Source: Streptomyces griseicoloratus
GTDB taxonomy: Bacteria > Actinomycetota > Actinomycetes > Streptomycetales > Streptomycetaceae
Assembly (NCBI RefSeq): GCF_014534645.1
Contig: NZ_JACVQF010000168.1
Coordinates: forward strand, 62,001-126,000
Direction of reading: 5' to 3'
DNA length: 64,000 nucleotides
Shown: positions 8,646 through 19,527 of the stretch, piece by piece
Numbering within the stretch: position 1 is the first letter of the stretch
Layout of the letters: the number at the start of each line of letters is the position of its first letter
Notes under the pieces: generated by a model
Told to the model about the DNA's origin: nothing
Database searches by the model: none
What the model saw: only the letters and a program-made list of their open reading frames with translations
Position numbers and translations under genes: made by a program

Positions 8646-8775
8646 CATGGTGCACCTGTGGTTACGTCGGCGCTGGTGGCGGCGCCTGTGCCGTCACGCC
8701 CCACCCGGACGGCTGCGGGCCGACCGTGGACCCGGGGCGACCGGATGGGGCGGGGCCGGCGTGTCCGTGGGGCGC

Positions 8776-11388
8776 TCAGGCGGCCGGGCACCCCGCGGGA
8801 GCGGGCCGGGAGGCGTCGCGGATCAGTGCCTCGTGGGCGGCTCTCATCCGCTCGACGTCCGGCTTGAGGACCTTGCGGTCGTAGGTCGTCAGCCCGTTCA
8901 GCTCACCCTCGACGTCGGATATCTGGGTGTAGACGGCGCCGTTGCTTCCCCGGCAGACGAGCGCGCGCACCTCGTCGAGCTTGGCCAGGTAGTCGTCGGT
9001 GTACGTCGCCGGGTCCACGTCGACGTAACTCTGCTGCACGGACCAGGCGTGTCCGGGCACCGCGAGGCCGAGGCCGCCGTACTCGCCGCTGACCAGGGCG
9101 CGTTCGCCGTCCGGGTGGGGCGGCAGGGCCGGGCTCGGGTAGCCGTGCTCGTCCATGATGTCGCCGGCGCCCCCGTCGGCCCCGAGGTTCAGGCCGGACT
9201 GGTTGTTGACCAGGCGGCTCGGGTCCCAGGCCTTGGCCTGCTCGGCGACCCGGCCGATGTCGTACTGGCCCCAGCCCTCGTTGAAGGTGACCCACATGAC
9301 GACCGACGGGCTGCTGATGTGCTCGTCGATCATCTCCTTCATCTCGCGCTCGTACTCCGCGCGGGCGTCGGCGCTCGGGTTCACCCCCGCGGTCATCGCG
9401 GGCATGTCCTGCCACACCAGCAGGCCCAGCCGGTCGGCCCAGTGGAACCAGCGGTCCGGTTCGACCTTGATGTGCTTGCGCACCGAGTTGAAGCCGAGCC
9501 TCTTGTGCAGCTTCAGGTCGTACGCCAGGGCCTCGTCGGTGGGCGCGGTGTGCAGGCCGTCGGGCCAGAAGCCCTGGTCGAGGGTGGCCATCAGGAACAC
9601 GGGCTCGCCGTTGAGGAGCGTGCGCGGCACGCCGTTCACCTTCTCCACGGCGATCGACCGCATTCCGAAGTAGCTGTCGACGCGGTCGGCGCCGACGCTC
9701 ACCTTCAGGTCGTACAGGAACGGGTCGTCGGGCGACCACAGGCGCGGGTCGTGGATCCGCAGGGTCAGCGGCTCGCCGGTGCGGCCGCTCGCCGTGGCCA
9801 CCCTGCGCTGTCCGGCGTACGCGGTGGCCGTGATCCGTACGCCGTCGCGCACACCCTTCGGCTCGACGGTCAGCGTCGAGGCGTCGACGTCCGGGGTCAG
9901 CTTGAGGGAGTCGACGTGGTCGGGGGCGACCGGCTCCATCCAGACGGTCTGCCAGATGCCGGAGCTGGGCGTGTACCAGATGCCGCTCGGGTCCAGACGC
10001 TGTTTGCCCAGCGGTGGGTTCTCGCCGCTCGCCGCGTCGGTGGGGTCGTAGACGCCGACGATCAGTTCCTGGGTTCGGCCGGGCTTGAGCGCGTCCGTGA
10101 TGTCGGCGCTGAACTTGTCGTACCCGCCCTTGTGCTCGGCGACCTCGACGCCGTTGACGTACACCTGCGACTGCCAGTCGACGGCGCCGAAGTTGAGCCT
10201 GAGCCGCTTGCCGGAGCCGATGTCCCAGTCGGCGGGGACGGTGAAGGTGCGGCGGTACCACATGCGGTCCTCGTGCCGCTGGATGCCGGAGAGCTGCGAC
10301 TCCACCGGGTACGGGACGAGGATGCGCTCCCCCAGGTCGCGGCCCACCGGCGGCTGCTCGCCCGCTTCCGCGGCGGCGAACTGCCAGTGCCCGTTGAGGT
10401 TGCGCCATTCGTCACGCCTGAGCTGCGGACGCGGGTACTCCGGGAGGGCGTTGCGGGGTCCGACCTCGTCCGCCCACTCGGTGCGCAGCTCGTACGTGGA
10501 GCGGTTCGATCCGCTGGTCCAGAACGGCCCGACAACGTTGCCGCGGGCATCGGTGAGGCCGCCCTCGCCGTCGTAGCGGATGTCGGCGGTGCCGCGCGCG
10601 GTGCCGGTCCTGTTGCCGACGACCGGTTCGTCCAGGGCGACGAGGAGGGCGGTGGGATCGGCGGGGTCGGCCTTCGCCGTTCCCAGGGGCCACTCGGCGC
10701 CGCCGATGACCGCTTCGAGGTGGTCGGTGAAGCCGGCCGGGACCGCCGCGAGGGGCCGGGCGAAGCCGAGCCTGAGGGTGCGGCCGTCGGCGAGCACGGT
10801 GGCCTCGGTCGCCCCGTTGTAGTCGAAGCCCTCGGGCAGGCGGAACGCCGACTGCGGGACGGGCTCCTTGGTGCCGCCGGGCTCGGTCCAGCGCAGGTGG
10901 AGGTTGGAGCCTCCGTAGTGCTCGAAGTACTCCAGCTTGATGTCGTAGGCCCGGCCCGCCGTCAGTTCGACGGGCTCGGCGGTCTGTTCGCGGTCCCAGT
11001 CGTCGACCCAGTGGTCGATGGCGAGCTGCCCTCCGATCCACAGGCGGAAGCCGTTGTCGCCGGTGATCGAGAAGGTGTGCGGGCCGGTCTTCTCCGGCAC
11101 CAGCCGCCCCGTCCAGCGGACGCTGACGTCGTCCGACTGTCCGGTGGCGAAGCTCAGGCGCGGTTCCAGGTTGTCGAAGTCGAGCTGCCGGTCGAAGCCG
11201 GTGGCCTTGAGTTCGTGGAAGTCGAAGGCGCCGGGGGCCGAGTGGGTGTAGTACTCGCCCTTCAGGCCGTGGACCTCCGCGGCGTCCTCGCCGGCCGCGC
11301 TCGCGGGCGGCGCCGCGGTGAGTCCCGCGATGCCGAGTGCCGCGGCGAGCAGCAGGGTGAGGCGGTCTCTGAGTCGTCTGATGCGCAC
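8776..11388 (-). CDS. Secreted glycoside hydrolase family 2 protein with PA14 domain
   Basis: An 870-residue exported enzyme. A signal peptide ends near ASAAG (about residue 32). A PA14 sugar-binding domain follows at about 40-175, with WTGRLVPEKTGPHTFSITGD and the hydrophobic tail of that fold. Next come the GH2 jelly-roll, Ig-like and TIM-barrel domains. The predicted acid/base is Glu704 in FNEGWG and the nucleophile Glu769 in SGEYGG, the GH2 signature pair. It hydrolyses beta-linked sugars outside the cell; beta-galactosidase, beta-mannosidase and beta-glucuronidase activities all occur in the family. The ATG follows GGAGGAGAGG-like sequence. A palindrome at 11436-11445 upstream looks like an operator for a LacI regulator. 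Confidence 0.92.
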   Translation of the reverse strand: MRIRRLRDRLTLLLAAALGIAGLTAAPPASAAGEDAAEVHGLKGEYYTHSAPGAFDFHELKATGFDRQLDFDNLEPRLSFATGQSDDVSVRWTGRLVPEKTGPHTFSITGDNGFRLWIGGQLAIDHWVDDWDREQTAEPVELTAGRAYDIKLEYFEHYGGSNLHLRWTEPGGTKEPVPQSAFRLPEGFDYNGATEATVLADGRTLRLGFARPLAAVPAGFTDHLEAVIGGAEWPLGTAKADPADPTALLVALDEPVVGNRTGTARGTADIRYDGEGGLTDARGNVVGPFWTSGSNRSTYELRTEWADEVGPRNALPEYPRPQLRRDEWRNLNGHWQFAAAEAGEQPPVGRDLGERILVPYPVESQLSGIQRHEDRMWYRRTFTVPADWDIGSGKRLRLNFGAVDWQSQVYVNGVEVAEHKGGYDKFSADITDALKPGRTQELIVGVYDPTDAASGENPPLGKQRLDPSGIWYTPSSGIWQTVWMEPVAPDHVDSLKLTPDVDASTLTVEPKGVRDGVRITATAYAGQRRVATASGRTGEPLTLRIHDPRLWSPDDPFLYDLKVSVGADRVDSYFGMRSIAVEKVNGVPRTLLNGEPVFLMATLDQGFWPDGLHTAPTDEALAYDLKLHKRLGFNSVRKHIKVEPDRWFHWADRLGLLVWQDMPAMTAGVNPSADARAEYEREMKEMIDEHISSPSVVMWVTFNEGWGQYDIGRVAEQAKAWDPSRLVNNQSGLNLGADGGAGDIMDEHGYPSPALPPHPDGERALVSGEYGGLGLAVPGHAWSVQQSYVDVDPATYTDDYLAKLDEVRALVCRGSNGAVYTQISDVEGELNGLTTYDRKVLKPDVERMRAAHEALIRDASRPAPAGCPAA

Positions 11389-11435
11389 GGATCCTCTCCT
11401 CCGAGGAAGGGTGGCGGCTCGTGCTCAGGCTCTGT

Positions 11436-11445
11436 ACAACGTTGT
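11436..11445. promoter_or_regulatory. Palindromic operator upstream of GH2 gene
   Basis: ACAACGTTGT is a perfect 10-bp palindrome 48 bases before the GH2 start codon. The central-CG dyad is typical of LacI-family sites in actinobacteria. It differs from the CTAAAGCGCTTTAG site at 1.2 kb, so another regulator is inferred. Confidence 0.6.
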
Positions 11446-11504
11446 CACACAACGGCAGTCGGCATGACAGCACGAATTCCGCTTCCCGTCCAGGGACATG
11501 ACAA

Positions 11505-11536
11505 CGGCCCCGGGGGAACCTCCCGTCCCGGGGCCG
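11505..11536. terminator. Terminator after glgC
   Basis: CGGCCCCGGG and CCCGGGGCCG pair perfectly over 10 bp around a 12-base loop, 17 bases past the glgC stop codon. Confidence 0.7.
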
Positions 11537-11552
11537 CCGCGGTCCTGTCGCG

Positions 11553-12773
11553 CTACGGCACCCGCTGTCCCTTGCCCAGGGCGATCACACCGTTCTTGGA
11601 CACGGTGTACAGCTCGGCGTCCCGGTCCGGGTTGACGCCGATGGTCGCGCCCGGCGGCACCTCCACGTTCTTGTCCAGCACCGCCCCGCGCACGACCGCG
11701 CCCCGGCCCACGTGCACGTTGTCGTGCAGCACCGAGCCCTGCACCACCGCTCCGGGGTCGACCACCACGCCCGGCGACAGCACGGACCGCGTGACCTGCC
11801 CGCGCACGAGGCACCCCGCGCTGATGATCGACTCGCTCGCCATGCCGCCGGCGTTGAAACGGGCGGGCGAGAGCTGGTTGGAGTGGGTGTAGATGGGCCA
11901 GTCGCGGTTGTAGAGGTTGAAGGCGGGACGCTCGGCGATGAGGTCCATGTGGGCGTCGTAGTACGCGTCGAGGGTGCCGACGTCCCGCCAGTACCCCTGG
12001 TCGCGGGCCGTCTCGCCGGGGACGTGGTTGGCGCTGAAGTCGTACAGCTGGGCCTCGCGCCGGTCGGTCAGCCGGGGCAGGATGGAACCGCCCATGTCGT
12101 GCACGGAGTCCGGGTCCTCGGCGTCGCGGTGCAGGGCCTCGACGAGGGCCTTGGTGGTGAAGACGTAGTTGCCCATCGAGGCGAAGACGCGCTCGGGGTC
12201 GCCGGGCAGCCCGGGAGGGTCGGCCGGCTTCTCCAGGAAGCTCGTGACGGTCTGGCCGTCGGACCCGGGGCCGATCACGCCGAACGACGACGACTCGGCG
12301 CGCGGCACGCGGATTCCGGCCACGGTCACGCCGGCGCCGGACTCGATGTGCTGGGCGAGCATCTGGCGCGGGTCCATCCGGTACACGTGGTCGGCGCCGA
12401 ACACCGCGACGTACTCGGGCTGTTCGTCGTGCACGAGGTTCAGCGACTGCAGGATCGCGTCGGCGCTGCCCAGGAACCAGCGCGGGCCCAGGCGCTGCTG
12501 GGCGGGGACGGGCGTGACGTAGTTGCCGAGCAGGCTGGACATCCGCCACGTGGTGGTGATGTGCCGGTCCAGCGAGTGCGACTTGTACTGGGTCAGCACG
12601 CAGATCCGCAGGATGTCGCCGTTGACCAGGTTGGACAGCACGAAGTCGACGAGCCGGTACGTGCCGCCGAAGGTGACCGCGGGTTTGGCCCGGTCCGCGG
12701 TCAGGGGCATCAGACGCTTGCCCTCCCCGCCCGCCAGCACGATCCCGAGCACCGAAGGACCACCACGACGCAT
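11553..12773 (-). CDS. glgC: Glucose-1-phosphate adenylyltransferase
   Basis: This 406-residue protein makes ADP-glucose from glucose-1-phosphate and ATP. The nucleotide-binding motif [16 protein letters not shown] lies at the N-terminus, followed by [19 protein letters not shown] is the conserved metal and sugar-phosphate site, and SSSFGVIG and SFLEKP are family signatures. The C-terminal third is a left-handed beta-helix-like repeat ([18 protein letters not shown]). ATG 12773 was chosen because GAGGGGAG sits just upstream. It follows glgA by 50 bases in the same direction, so the two probably form an operon for glycogen or related alpha-glucan synthesis. ADP-glucose is the donor for GlgM-type maltose-1-phosphate synthases as well as for glycogen synthases. 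Confidence 0.96.
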   Translation of the reverse strand: MRRGGPSVLGIVLAGGEGKRLMPLTADRAKPAVTFGGTYRLVDFVLSNLVNGDILRICVLTQYKSHSLDRHITTTWRMSSLLGNYVTPVPAQQRLGPRWFLGSADAILQSLNLVHDEQPEYVAVFGADHVYRMDPRQMLAQHIESGAGVTVAGIRVPRAESSSFGVIGPGSDGQTVTSFLEKPADPPGLPGDPERVFASMGNYVFTTKALVEALHRDAEDPDSVHDMGGSILPRLTDRREAQLYDFSANHVPGETARDQGYWRDVGTLDAYYDAHMDLIAERPAFNLYNRDWPIYTHSNQLSPARFNAGGMASESIISAGCLVRGQVTRSVLSPGVVVDPGAVVQGSVLHDNVHVGRGAVVRGAVLDKNVEVPPGATIGVNPDRDAELYTVSKNGVIALGKGQRVP

Positions 12774-12823
12774 GGCCGCTCCCCTCACCCTCGTTCACCC
12801 TCGGCCGCCCCGGGCGGGACGGC

Positions 12824-13975
12824 CTACGCCTGCTTGAGGACCTCCTCGTAGAGGCGGACCGTGCGGCGGGCGACCGTGTCCCAGCCGAACTCGCCCACCG
12901 CGCGCTCCCGGCCCGCCTCCCCCATCCGCCGGGCGGCCTCCGGGTCGCCGAGGACGGTGTCCAGCGCCCGCGCGAGCCCCGCCTCGAAGTCGTCGTCCAG
13001 GGGCACGAGAAGGCCGGTGCGGCCGTCCTCGACGACCTCCGGGATGCCGCCGACCCGGGAGGCCACGACGGGCGTGCCGCAGGCCATCGCCTCCAGGTTG
13101 ACGATGCCCAGGGGCTCGTAGACCGAGGGGCAGACGAAGGCGGCGGCGTGGGTCAGCAGCTGGACCACCTCCGGGCGCGGCAGCATGCGCGGGATCCAGT
13201 GCACACCCTCGCGGGCCCGGCTCAGCTCCCGGAACAGGTCGCGGAACTCCCGGTCGATCTCGGGGGTGTCCGGCGCGCCCGCGCACAGCACGACCTGTGC
13301 CGCCGGGTCGATGTCCCGCACGGCGCGCAGCAGATGGGGCACGCCCTTCTGGCGGGTGATGCGGCCGACGAACAGGACGTACGGGCGGGAGCGGTCCAGT
13401 CCGATCCGGTCCAGGACGTCGGTGCGGTGGTCGGGCCGGTACAGGCTCGTGTCGATGCCGTTGTGCACGACGTGGACGCGGCCCGGCTCCAGCGCCGGGT
13501 AGCAGCCGAGGATGTCCTCGCGCATGGCGCCGGAGACGGCGATCACCGCGTCGGCGGCCTCGATCGCGGTGCGTTCGGCCCAGCTCGACAGGGCGTAGCC
13601 GCCGCCGAGTTGCTCGGCCTTCCAGGGGCGCAGCGGCTCCAGGGAGTGGGCGGTCATCACATGCGGGACGCCGTGGAGCAGTTTGGCGAGGTGACCGCCG
13701 AGGTTGGTGTACCAGGTGTGGGAGTGGACCAGTTCGCAGTCCTGGAGGCCGGCGGCCATGGCGAGGTCCACGGAGAAGGTGCGCAGGGCGTCGTTGGCGC
13801 CGTCGAGCGCCGTCCAGGAGCGGTGGCGCAGCACACCGTCGCCGCGGCCCTCGCCCCAGGCGTGCACGTCCAGGTCGACGAGCCGGGCGAGTTCCCGGGC
13901 GAGGAACTCGACGTGGACGCCCGCGCCGCCGTAGACGTCCGGCGGGAACTCCCGGGTCAGCAGTCCCACACGCAC
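12824..13975 (-). CDS. glgA: Glycogen synthase / ADP-glucose glucosyltransferase, actinobacterial GT4 type
   Basis: This 383-residue GT4 enzyme belongs to the short actinobacterial GlgA group, which includes enzymes now named GlgM that make alpha-maltose-1-phosphate from ADP-glucose. The first Rossmann domain opens with VGLLTREFPPDVYGGAG, and HSHTWYTN and TAHSLEPLRPWK follow. The second domain shows FVGRITRQKGVPHLLRA and the EPLGIVNLEAMACGTPVVAS nucleotide-sugar motif. GTG 13975 has GGGGAGG six bases upstream. It lies 38 bases after the FhuF-like gene and 50 before glgC, which implies co-transcription. Whether glycogen or maltose-1-phosphate is the product cannot be told from sequence alone. 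Confidence 0.92.
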   Translation of the reverse strand: MRVGLLTREFPPDVYGGAGVHVEFLARELARLVDLDVHAWGEGRGDGVLRHRSWTALDGANDALRTFSVDLAMAAGLQDCELVHSHTWYTNLGGHLAKLLHGVPHVMTAHSLEPLRPWKAEQLGGGYALSSWAERTAIEAADAVIAVSGAMREDILGCYPALEPGRVHVVHNGIDTSLYRPDHRTDVLDRIGLDRSRPYVLFVGRITRQKGVPHLLRAVRDIDPAAQVVLCAGAPDTPEIDREFRDLFRELSRAREGVHWIPRMLPRPEVVQLLTHAAAFVCPSVYEPLGIVNLEAMACGTPVVASRVGGIPEVVEDGRTGLLVPLDDDFEAGLARALDTVLGDPEAARRMGEAGRERAVGEFGWDTVARRTVRLYEEVLKQA

Positions 13976-14013
13976 CCGGAACCTCCCCGTTTCGGCGGCT
14001 GGTTCCCTCATGG

Positions 14014-14781
14014 TCACCCAGACGGGGCGCGCGGGGAAGAGCGCGGGGGCGGGGGAAACCGCGGCGGGTGCCGGAAGCAGCAGTCCCCGCAGACTCCGCC
14101 GCCGGGCACGCGGTAGTACAGGCAGCAGCTGCGGCGCCGGAAGGCGGTGCCGGTGAGGGTGCCGGCGCCGGCGAGCAGGGGGTGGGCGAGCAGGCCGGCG
14201 GTCAGGGAGCGGGTGCGGGCGGCGGCCCGGGTGCGGCCGTGGCGGCCGGCCCAGCGGTCCACTTCCCGGGCCGCGCCGACCAGCGCGGAGGCCGCGTTCC
14301 CTCGCAACAGCCCGGCCGCGACCCGGTACCGGGCGCGCAGTGCCCCGGCCAGCGGCAGGAGGTGGGCGTGCAGGACGGTGTCCGCGACCGTCGCGGTGTC
14401 CGCCGGCCGTGGGCGCAGCTCGGCGAGCCACAGGTCGTCGGGGGCGGAGCCGTCCGGGTCCCAGTGCAGCAGACGCGGGTCGAGGTCGGGGACGGCGCCG
14501 TACACGGCGGCGCAGCCGAGCGTCACCGACCACAGCCGGGCCGCGAGCCCCTGGTGGGCGACGGAGGCGGCGATCCGCGGCTCGGGCGCGCGGAGGGCGG
14601 CTTCGACCTTGCGGACCCGGAAGGCCAGGGGGTCGTCGTGAACATCCGGTGGCCGGTCCCCGTACACCTGTGAGAGCGTGGGAAGCCGCCGGGGCGGCGG
14701 TCCCGGCGGCCGCAGGACGAAGAAGCCGCCGAGCGGGCGGAGGGCGGCGAGGCCGTCGGCGAAGTCCGGGTCGGGGTGCAC
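14014..14781 (-). CDS. FhuF-like [2Fe-2S] protein
   Basis: This 255-residue protein ends with a cysteine pattern C-C-x10-C-x2-C (within RRSCCLYYRVPGGG and VCGDCCF), the cluster-binding signature of the ferric reductase FhuF. The rest is mostly helical and Ala/Arg/Leu-rich, as in FhuF-like proteins. It has no signal peptide and probably acts in the cytoplasm, reducing iron from siderophores. The GTG at 14781 has only a weak ribosome site. No siderophore gene is adjacent. Its 38-base gap to glgA suggests shared transcription, but a functional link to glycogen is not evident. Confidence 0.8.
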   Translation of the reverse strand: MHPDPDFADGLAALRPLGGFFVLRPPGPPPRRLPTLSQVYGDRPPDVHDDPLAFRVRKVEAALRAPEPRIAASVAHQGLAARLWSVTLGCAAVYGAVPDLDPRLLHWDPDGSAPDDLWLAELRPRPADTATVADTVLHAHLLPLAGALRARYRVAAGLLRGNAASALVGAAREVDRWAGRHGRTRAAARTRSLTAGLLAHPLLAGAGTLTGTAFRRRSCCLYYRVPGGGVCGDCCFRHPPRFPPPPRSSPRAPSG

Positions 14782-15007
14782 GGAGCAGTAGTACCAAGTC
14801 CCCTAGGGGACCCCACCAGAGGGTCGCCGCCCGGTGCAGCCCACCCTGGGGATGAGGGGGCCCCTGTCGTACTCCATCGGCAGTATGACCCAATGAGTGC
14901 TCAGGGACGACGACGGGAAGCCCCCGGGACGGCATCGTGTTGTCCATGGAAGACGACCGTTCGCCGCGCCGGGCCCGAGGGCCTCGCCTCACGCAGAGGA
15001 GCTGCCG

Positions 15008-16240
15008 ATGAGCGCCCTCGCGTTGTCCGTGCTGCTGTCGCTCGTCTCCGCCGTGGCGTACGCGGGCGGGGCGATCGTGCAGGAGCGGGTCGCGGCGTCC
15101 TCACCCGGTGCCAAGTACGCCCCGCTGCGCCGGCCGAGCTGGTGGGCGGCGGTGGCTCTCAACGGCCTCGGCGGTCTCCTCCACGTCGTGGCGCTCGCCT
15201 ACGGCCCGCTGAGCCTCGTGCAGCCACTGGGTGCGCTGACCATCGTGTTCGCGCTGCCCATGGCGGCGCTCTTCGTCGGCCGCCGGGCCGGCGCGACGGC
15301 CTGGCGGGGCGCGATCATGGCGACGGTCGGCCTCGCGGGACTGCTGTCCCTGGTCGGCGCCTCCGACGCGCAGTCCCTGGACACGGCGCAGCGCGTGTCG
15401 GTGGCCCTCGTCACGGCGGGCGCGGTCGTGGCACTGATGATCGCGGGCCGGGCCGCGCACCGGCACCCGGCGGTGCGCAGCATGCTGCTCGCGACCGCGT
15501 CCGGCATCGCCTTCGGCATGTCCTCGGTGTTCACCAAGACGGTGGCGGTCGACTGGACGGGCGGGGTGTCGGGCGCCGACCTGCCCTCCCTGGCCGTGAT
15601 CGGCGTCCTGGCCACGGCGGGCATGCTGCTGTCGCAGGCCTCGTACCGGGGCGCCGGTCTGGCCGCGCCGCTGGCCACGCTGACGGTCGTGAACCCGGTG
15701 GTGGCGGCCGCGGTCGGCATCACGATGTTCGGAGAGACCTTCCGCTACGGCACGACCGGCACCGCGCTCGCCCTGAGCTGCGGTGTGCTGGCCGCGGGCG
15801 GACTGATCCTGCTGACGACGGAGCGCATCGCGCGCACGGAGCGGGAGTCCGGCGCGACCGGGGAGACCGAGGTGTCCGGGGTGGCCGCCGCGCAGCCGGT
15901 GGCCGCGGAGTTGGCGTCCGCGGGGCCGGCGGCCGCGGGACCGGCGGCAGGCTCCGACGAGTCGGTGCCGGCCGGGGTGGCCACGCTCGCGGGGCTGCCC
16001 GAGCCGGTACCGGCCGAGGGCGTTCTGCTCGCCCGGGTGCCGGAGCAGCCGGGCGCCGCGCTTGCGGACAAGGTGCTGGTGCCGGCGCCGGAGTCCTCTT
16101 CCGGGGAGACGTACGAGAGCCGGGAGGCCGCGGAGCCCGCCGGTCCGGCCGGTCCACTGCTCGTCTACGGCCCTTTCTACGGCGCTCCTTGCATTCCGTT
16201 GTCCGCCCTGGAGCGGCGCCGGGTGCGGATCGGCTCCTGA
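15008..16240 (+). CDS. EamA/DMT-type membrane transporter
   Basis: This 410-residue protein has about nine or ten hydrophobic segments between residues 1 and 275, in the two-repeat arrangement of drug/metabolite transporters. The first segment reads LSVLLSLVSAVAYAGGAIVQE; the second repeat contains ASYRGAGLAAPLATLTVVNP. From about residue 280 to the end there is a long hydrophilic Ala/Glu/Pro-rich tail, probably cytoplasmic and disordered. ATG 15008 follows GAGGAGCTGCCG. The substrate is unknown. Confidence 0.85.
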   Translation: MSALALSVLLSLVSAVAYAGGAIVQERVAASSPGAKYAPLRRPSWWAAVALNGLGGLLHVVALAYGPLSLVQPLGALTIVFALPMAALFVGRRAGATAWRGAIMATVGLAGLLSLVGASDAQSLDTAQRVSVALVTAGAVVALMIAGRAAHRHPAVRSMLLATASGIAFGMSSVFTKTVAVDWTGGVSGADLPSLAVIGVLATAGMLLSQASYRGAGLAAPLATLTVVNPVVAAAVGITMFGETFRYGTTGTALALSCGVLAAGGLILLTTERIARTERESGATGETEVSGVAAAQPVAAELASAGPAAAGPAAGSDESVPAGVATLAGLPEPVPAEGVLLARVPEQPGAALADKVLVPAPESSSGETYESREAAEPAGPAGPLLVYGPFYGAPCIPLSALERRRVRIGS

Positions 16241-16265
16241 CGCCGCCGAGGAGGATCGAGGAGGA

Positions 16266-17807
<1,542 letters not shown>

Positions 17808-17853
17808 TCAGCATGGTCGGACGGCGGCAAAGGCCATACTGGCGGGGCACCAC

Positions 17854-17905
17854 CGGCACCACAGACACCAATCGCACCATCGGCACCATCGGCACCACAG
17901 ACACC
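17854..17905. repeat. Short direct repeats upstream of gnd
   Basis: CGGCACCACAGACACC occurs at 17854-17869 and again at 17890-17905, 36 bases apart, with further CGGCACCAT units between them giving a 9-base periodicity. The array lies in the gnd leader, 24 bases before the start codon. Confidence 0.7.
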
Positions 17906-17928
17906 TAGGTCACCAGGGAGCCAACCCA

Positions 17929-19368
17929 ATGAGTACTACAGCCCAGATCGGCGTCACGGGTCTCGCGGTCATGGGCCGCAATCTGGCCCGCAACTTCGCC
18001 CGCAACGGCTACACGGTCGCGGTGCACAACCGGACCGTTTCGCGCACGCACGCGCTGGTGGAGGAGTTCGGGAACGAGGGCGACTTCATCGCGGCCGAGA
18101 CCGCGAAGGACTTCGTGGCGGCGCTGGAGCGCCCGCGGCGCCTGGTCGTGATGGTGAAGGCCGGCGAGCCGACCGACGCGGTGATCGAGGAGTTCGCCCC
18201 GCTGCTGGAGCCGGGCGACATGATCATCGACGGGGGCAACGCGCACTTCGCGGACACCCGGCGCCGGGAGCGCGACCTGCGCGAGCGGGGCATCCACTTC
18301 GTGGGCACCGGCATCTCCGGCGGCGAGGAGGGCGCCCTGCACGGGCCGAGCATCATGCCGGGCGGCTCGACGGAGTCGTACGACTCGCTCGGCCCGATGC
18401 TGGAGAAGATCTCCGCGAAGGCGAAGGACGGCGCGCCCTGCGTCACCCATGTGGGACCGGACGGCGCCGGCCACTTCGTGAAGATGGTGCACAACGGCAT
18501 CGAGTACGCCGACATGCAGCTGATCGGCGAGGCGTACCAGCTGCTGCGCGATGTCGCCGGGTACTCCCCCGCCCAGATCGCCGAGATCTTCCGCACCTGG
18601 AACACCGGCCGCCTGGACTCGTACCTGATCGAGATCACGGCGGAAGTGCTGTCGCACGTGGACGCGGCGACGGGCAAGCCGTTCGTGGACGTGGTGGTCG
18701 ACCAGGCCGAGCAGAAGGGCACGGGCCGCTGGACGGTGCAGATCGCCCTCGACCTGGGTGTGCCGGTGTCCGGCATCGCGGAGGCGGTCTTCGCCCGCTC
18801 CCTGTCCGGGCACGCGGCGCTGCGCGAGGCCTCGCGCGGGCTGGCCGGTCCGAAGGCCGCACCGCTGGGCGAGTCGGAGGCCGGTGCCTTCGCCGACCGG
18901 GTGGAGCAGGCGCTGTACGCGTCCAAGATCGTGTCCTACACGCAGGGCTTCCACGAGATCGCGGCGGGCAGCGCGGAGTACGGCTGGGACATCGACCTGG
19001 GCGCGGTCTCCTCGATCTGGCGCGGCGGCTGCATCATCCGCGCCGCGTTCCTGGACCGCATCCGCGCCGCGTACGACGCCCGGCCCGACCTGCCGAGCCT
19101 GCTGTCGGACGAGACGTTCGCGCAGGAGATCGCGGACGCCCAGGACGACTGGCGCGAGGTGCTGATCGCCGCGACCCGGCAGGGCGTGCCGACACCCGGC
19201 TTCGCCGCGGCCCTCGCCTACTACGACGCCCTGCGCGCCGAGCGGCTGCCGGCCGCGCTGACGCAGGGGCAGCGGGACTTCTTCGGGGCGCACACGTACC
19301 GGCGGACGGACCGGGAGGGGTCGTTCCACACGCTGTGGGGCGGGGACCGCTCGGAGGTCACGGCGTAG
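17929..19368 (+). CDS. gnd: 6-phosphogluconate dehydrogenase (decarboxylating)
   Basis: This 479-residue enzyme converts 6-phosphogluconate to ribulose-5-phosphate with CO2 release and NADPH formation in the oxidative pentose-phosphate pathway. The nucleotide motif GVTGLAVMGRNLARN is at the N-terminus, IIDGGNAHFADT and GISGGEEGALHGPSIMPGG mark the substrate pocket, and Lys185 in GHFVKMVHNGIEY is the catalytic lysine. GTGRWTVQIALDLGVP and the C-terminal DFFGAHTY fit the long dimeric family of about 470-480 residues. ATG follows GGGAGCCAACCCA. It appears monocistronic, ended by a strong hairpin at 19463-19501. Confidence 0.97.
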   Translation: MSTTAQIGVTGLAVMGRNLARNFARNGYTVAVHNRTVSRTHALVEEFGNEGDFIAAETAKDFVAALERPRRLVVMVKAGEPTDAVIEEFAPLLEPGDMIIDGGNAHFADTRRRERDLRERGIHFVGTGISGGEEGALHGPSIMPGGSTESYDSLGPMLEKISAKAKDGAPCVTHVGPDGAGHFVKMVHNGIEYADMQLIGEAYQLLRDVAGYSPAQIAEIFRTWNTGRLDSYLIEITAEVLSHVDAATGKPFVDVVVDQAEQKGTGRWTVQIALDLGVPVSGIAEAVFARSLSGHAALREASRGLAGPKAAPLGESEAGAFADRVEQALYASKIVSYTQGFHEIAAGSAEYGWDIDLGAVSSIWRGGCIIRAAFLDRIRAAYDARPDLPSLLSDETFAQEIADAQDDWREVLIAATRQGVPTPGFAAALAYYDALRAERLPAALTQGQRDFFGAHTYRRTDREGSFHTLWGGDRSEVTA

Positions 19369-19462
19369 CCGCCGTCCGTGCGCCCGGGGTTCGGGCGGCA
19401 CCGCACGGCCCATGACGCACGGCCCATGACGCGGGGCCCGGGCGTAGGAGCCCGGGCGTAAG

Positions 19463-19501
19463 GGAGCGGTGGGCGACCGGTATGCGGCCGCCCACCGCTC
19501 C
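19463..19501. terminator. Strong bidirectional terminator
   Basis: GGAGCGGTGGGCG and CGCCCACCGCTCC form a perfect 13-bp stem with a 13-base loop, between convergent gnd and the proline-rich gene. A tandem GCACGGCCCATGAC repeat lies just before it. Confidence 0.8.
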
Positions 19502-19527
19502 GCTGCGCGGGACCGGTGCCGTGCGTC

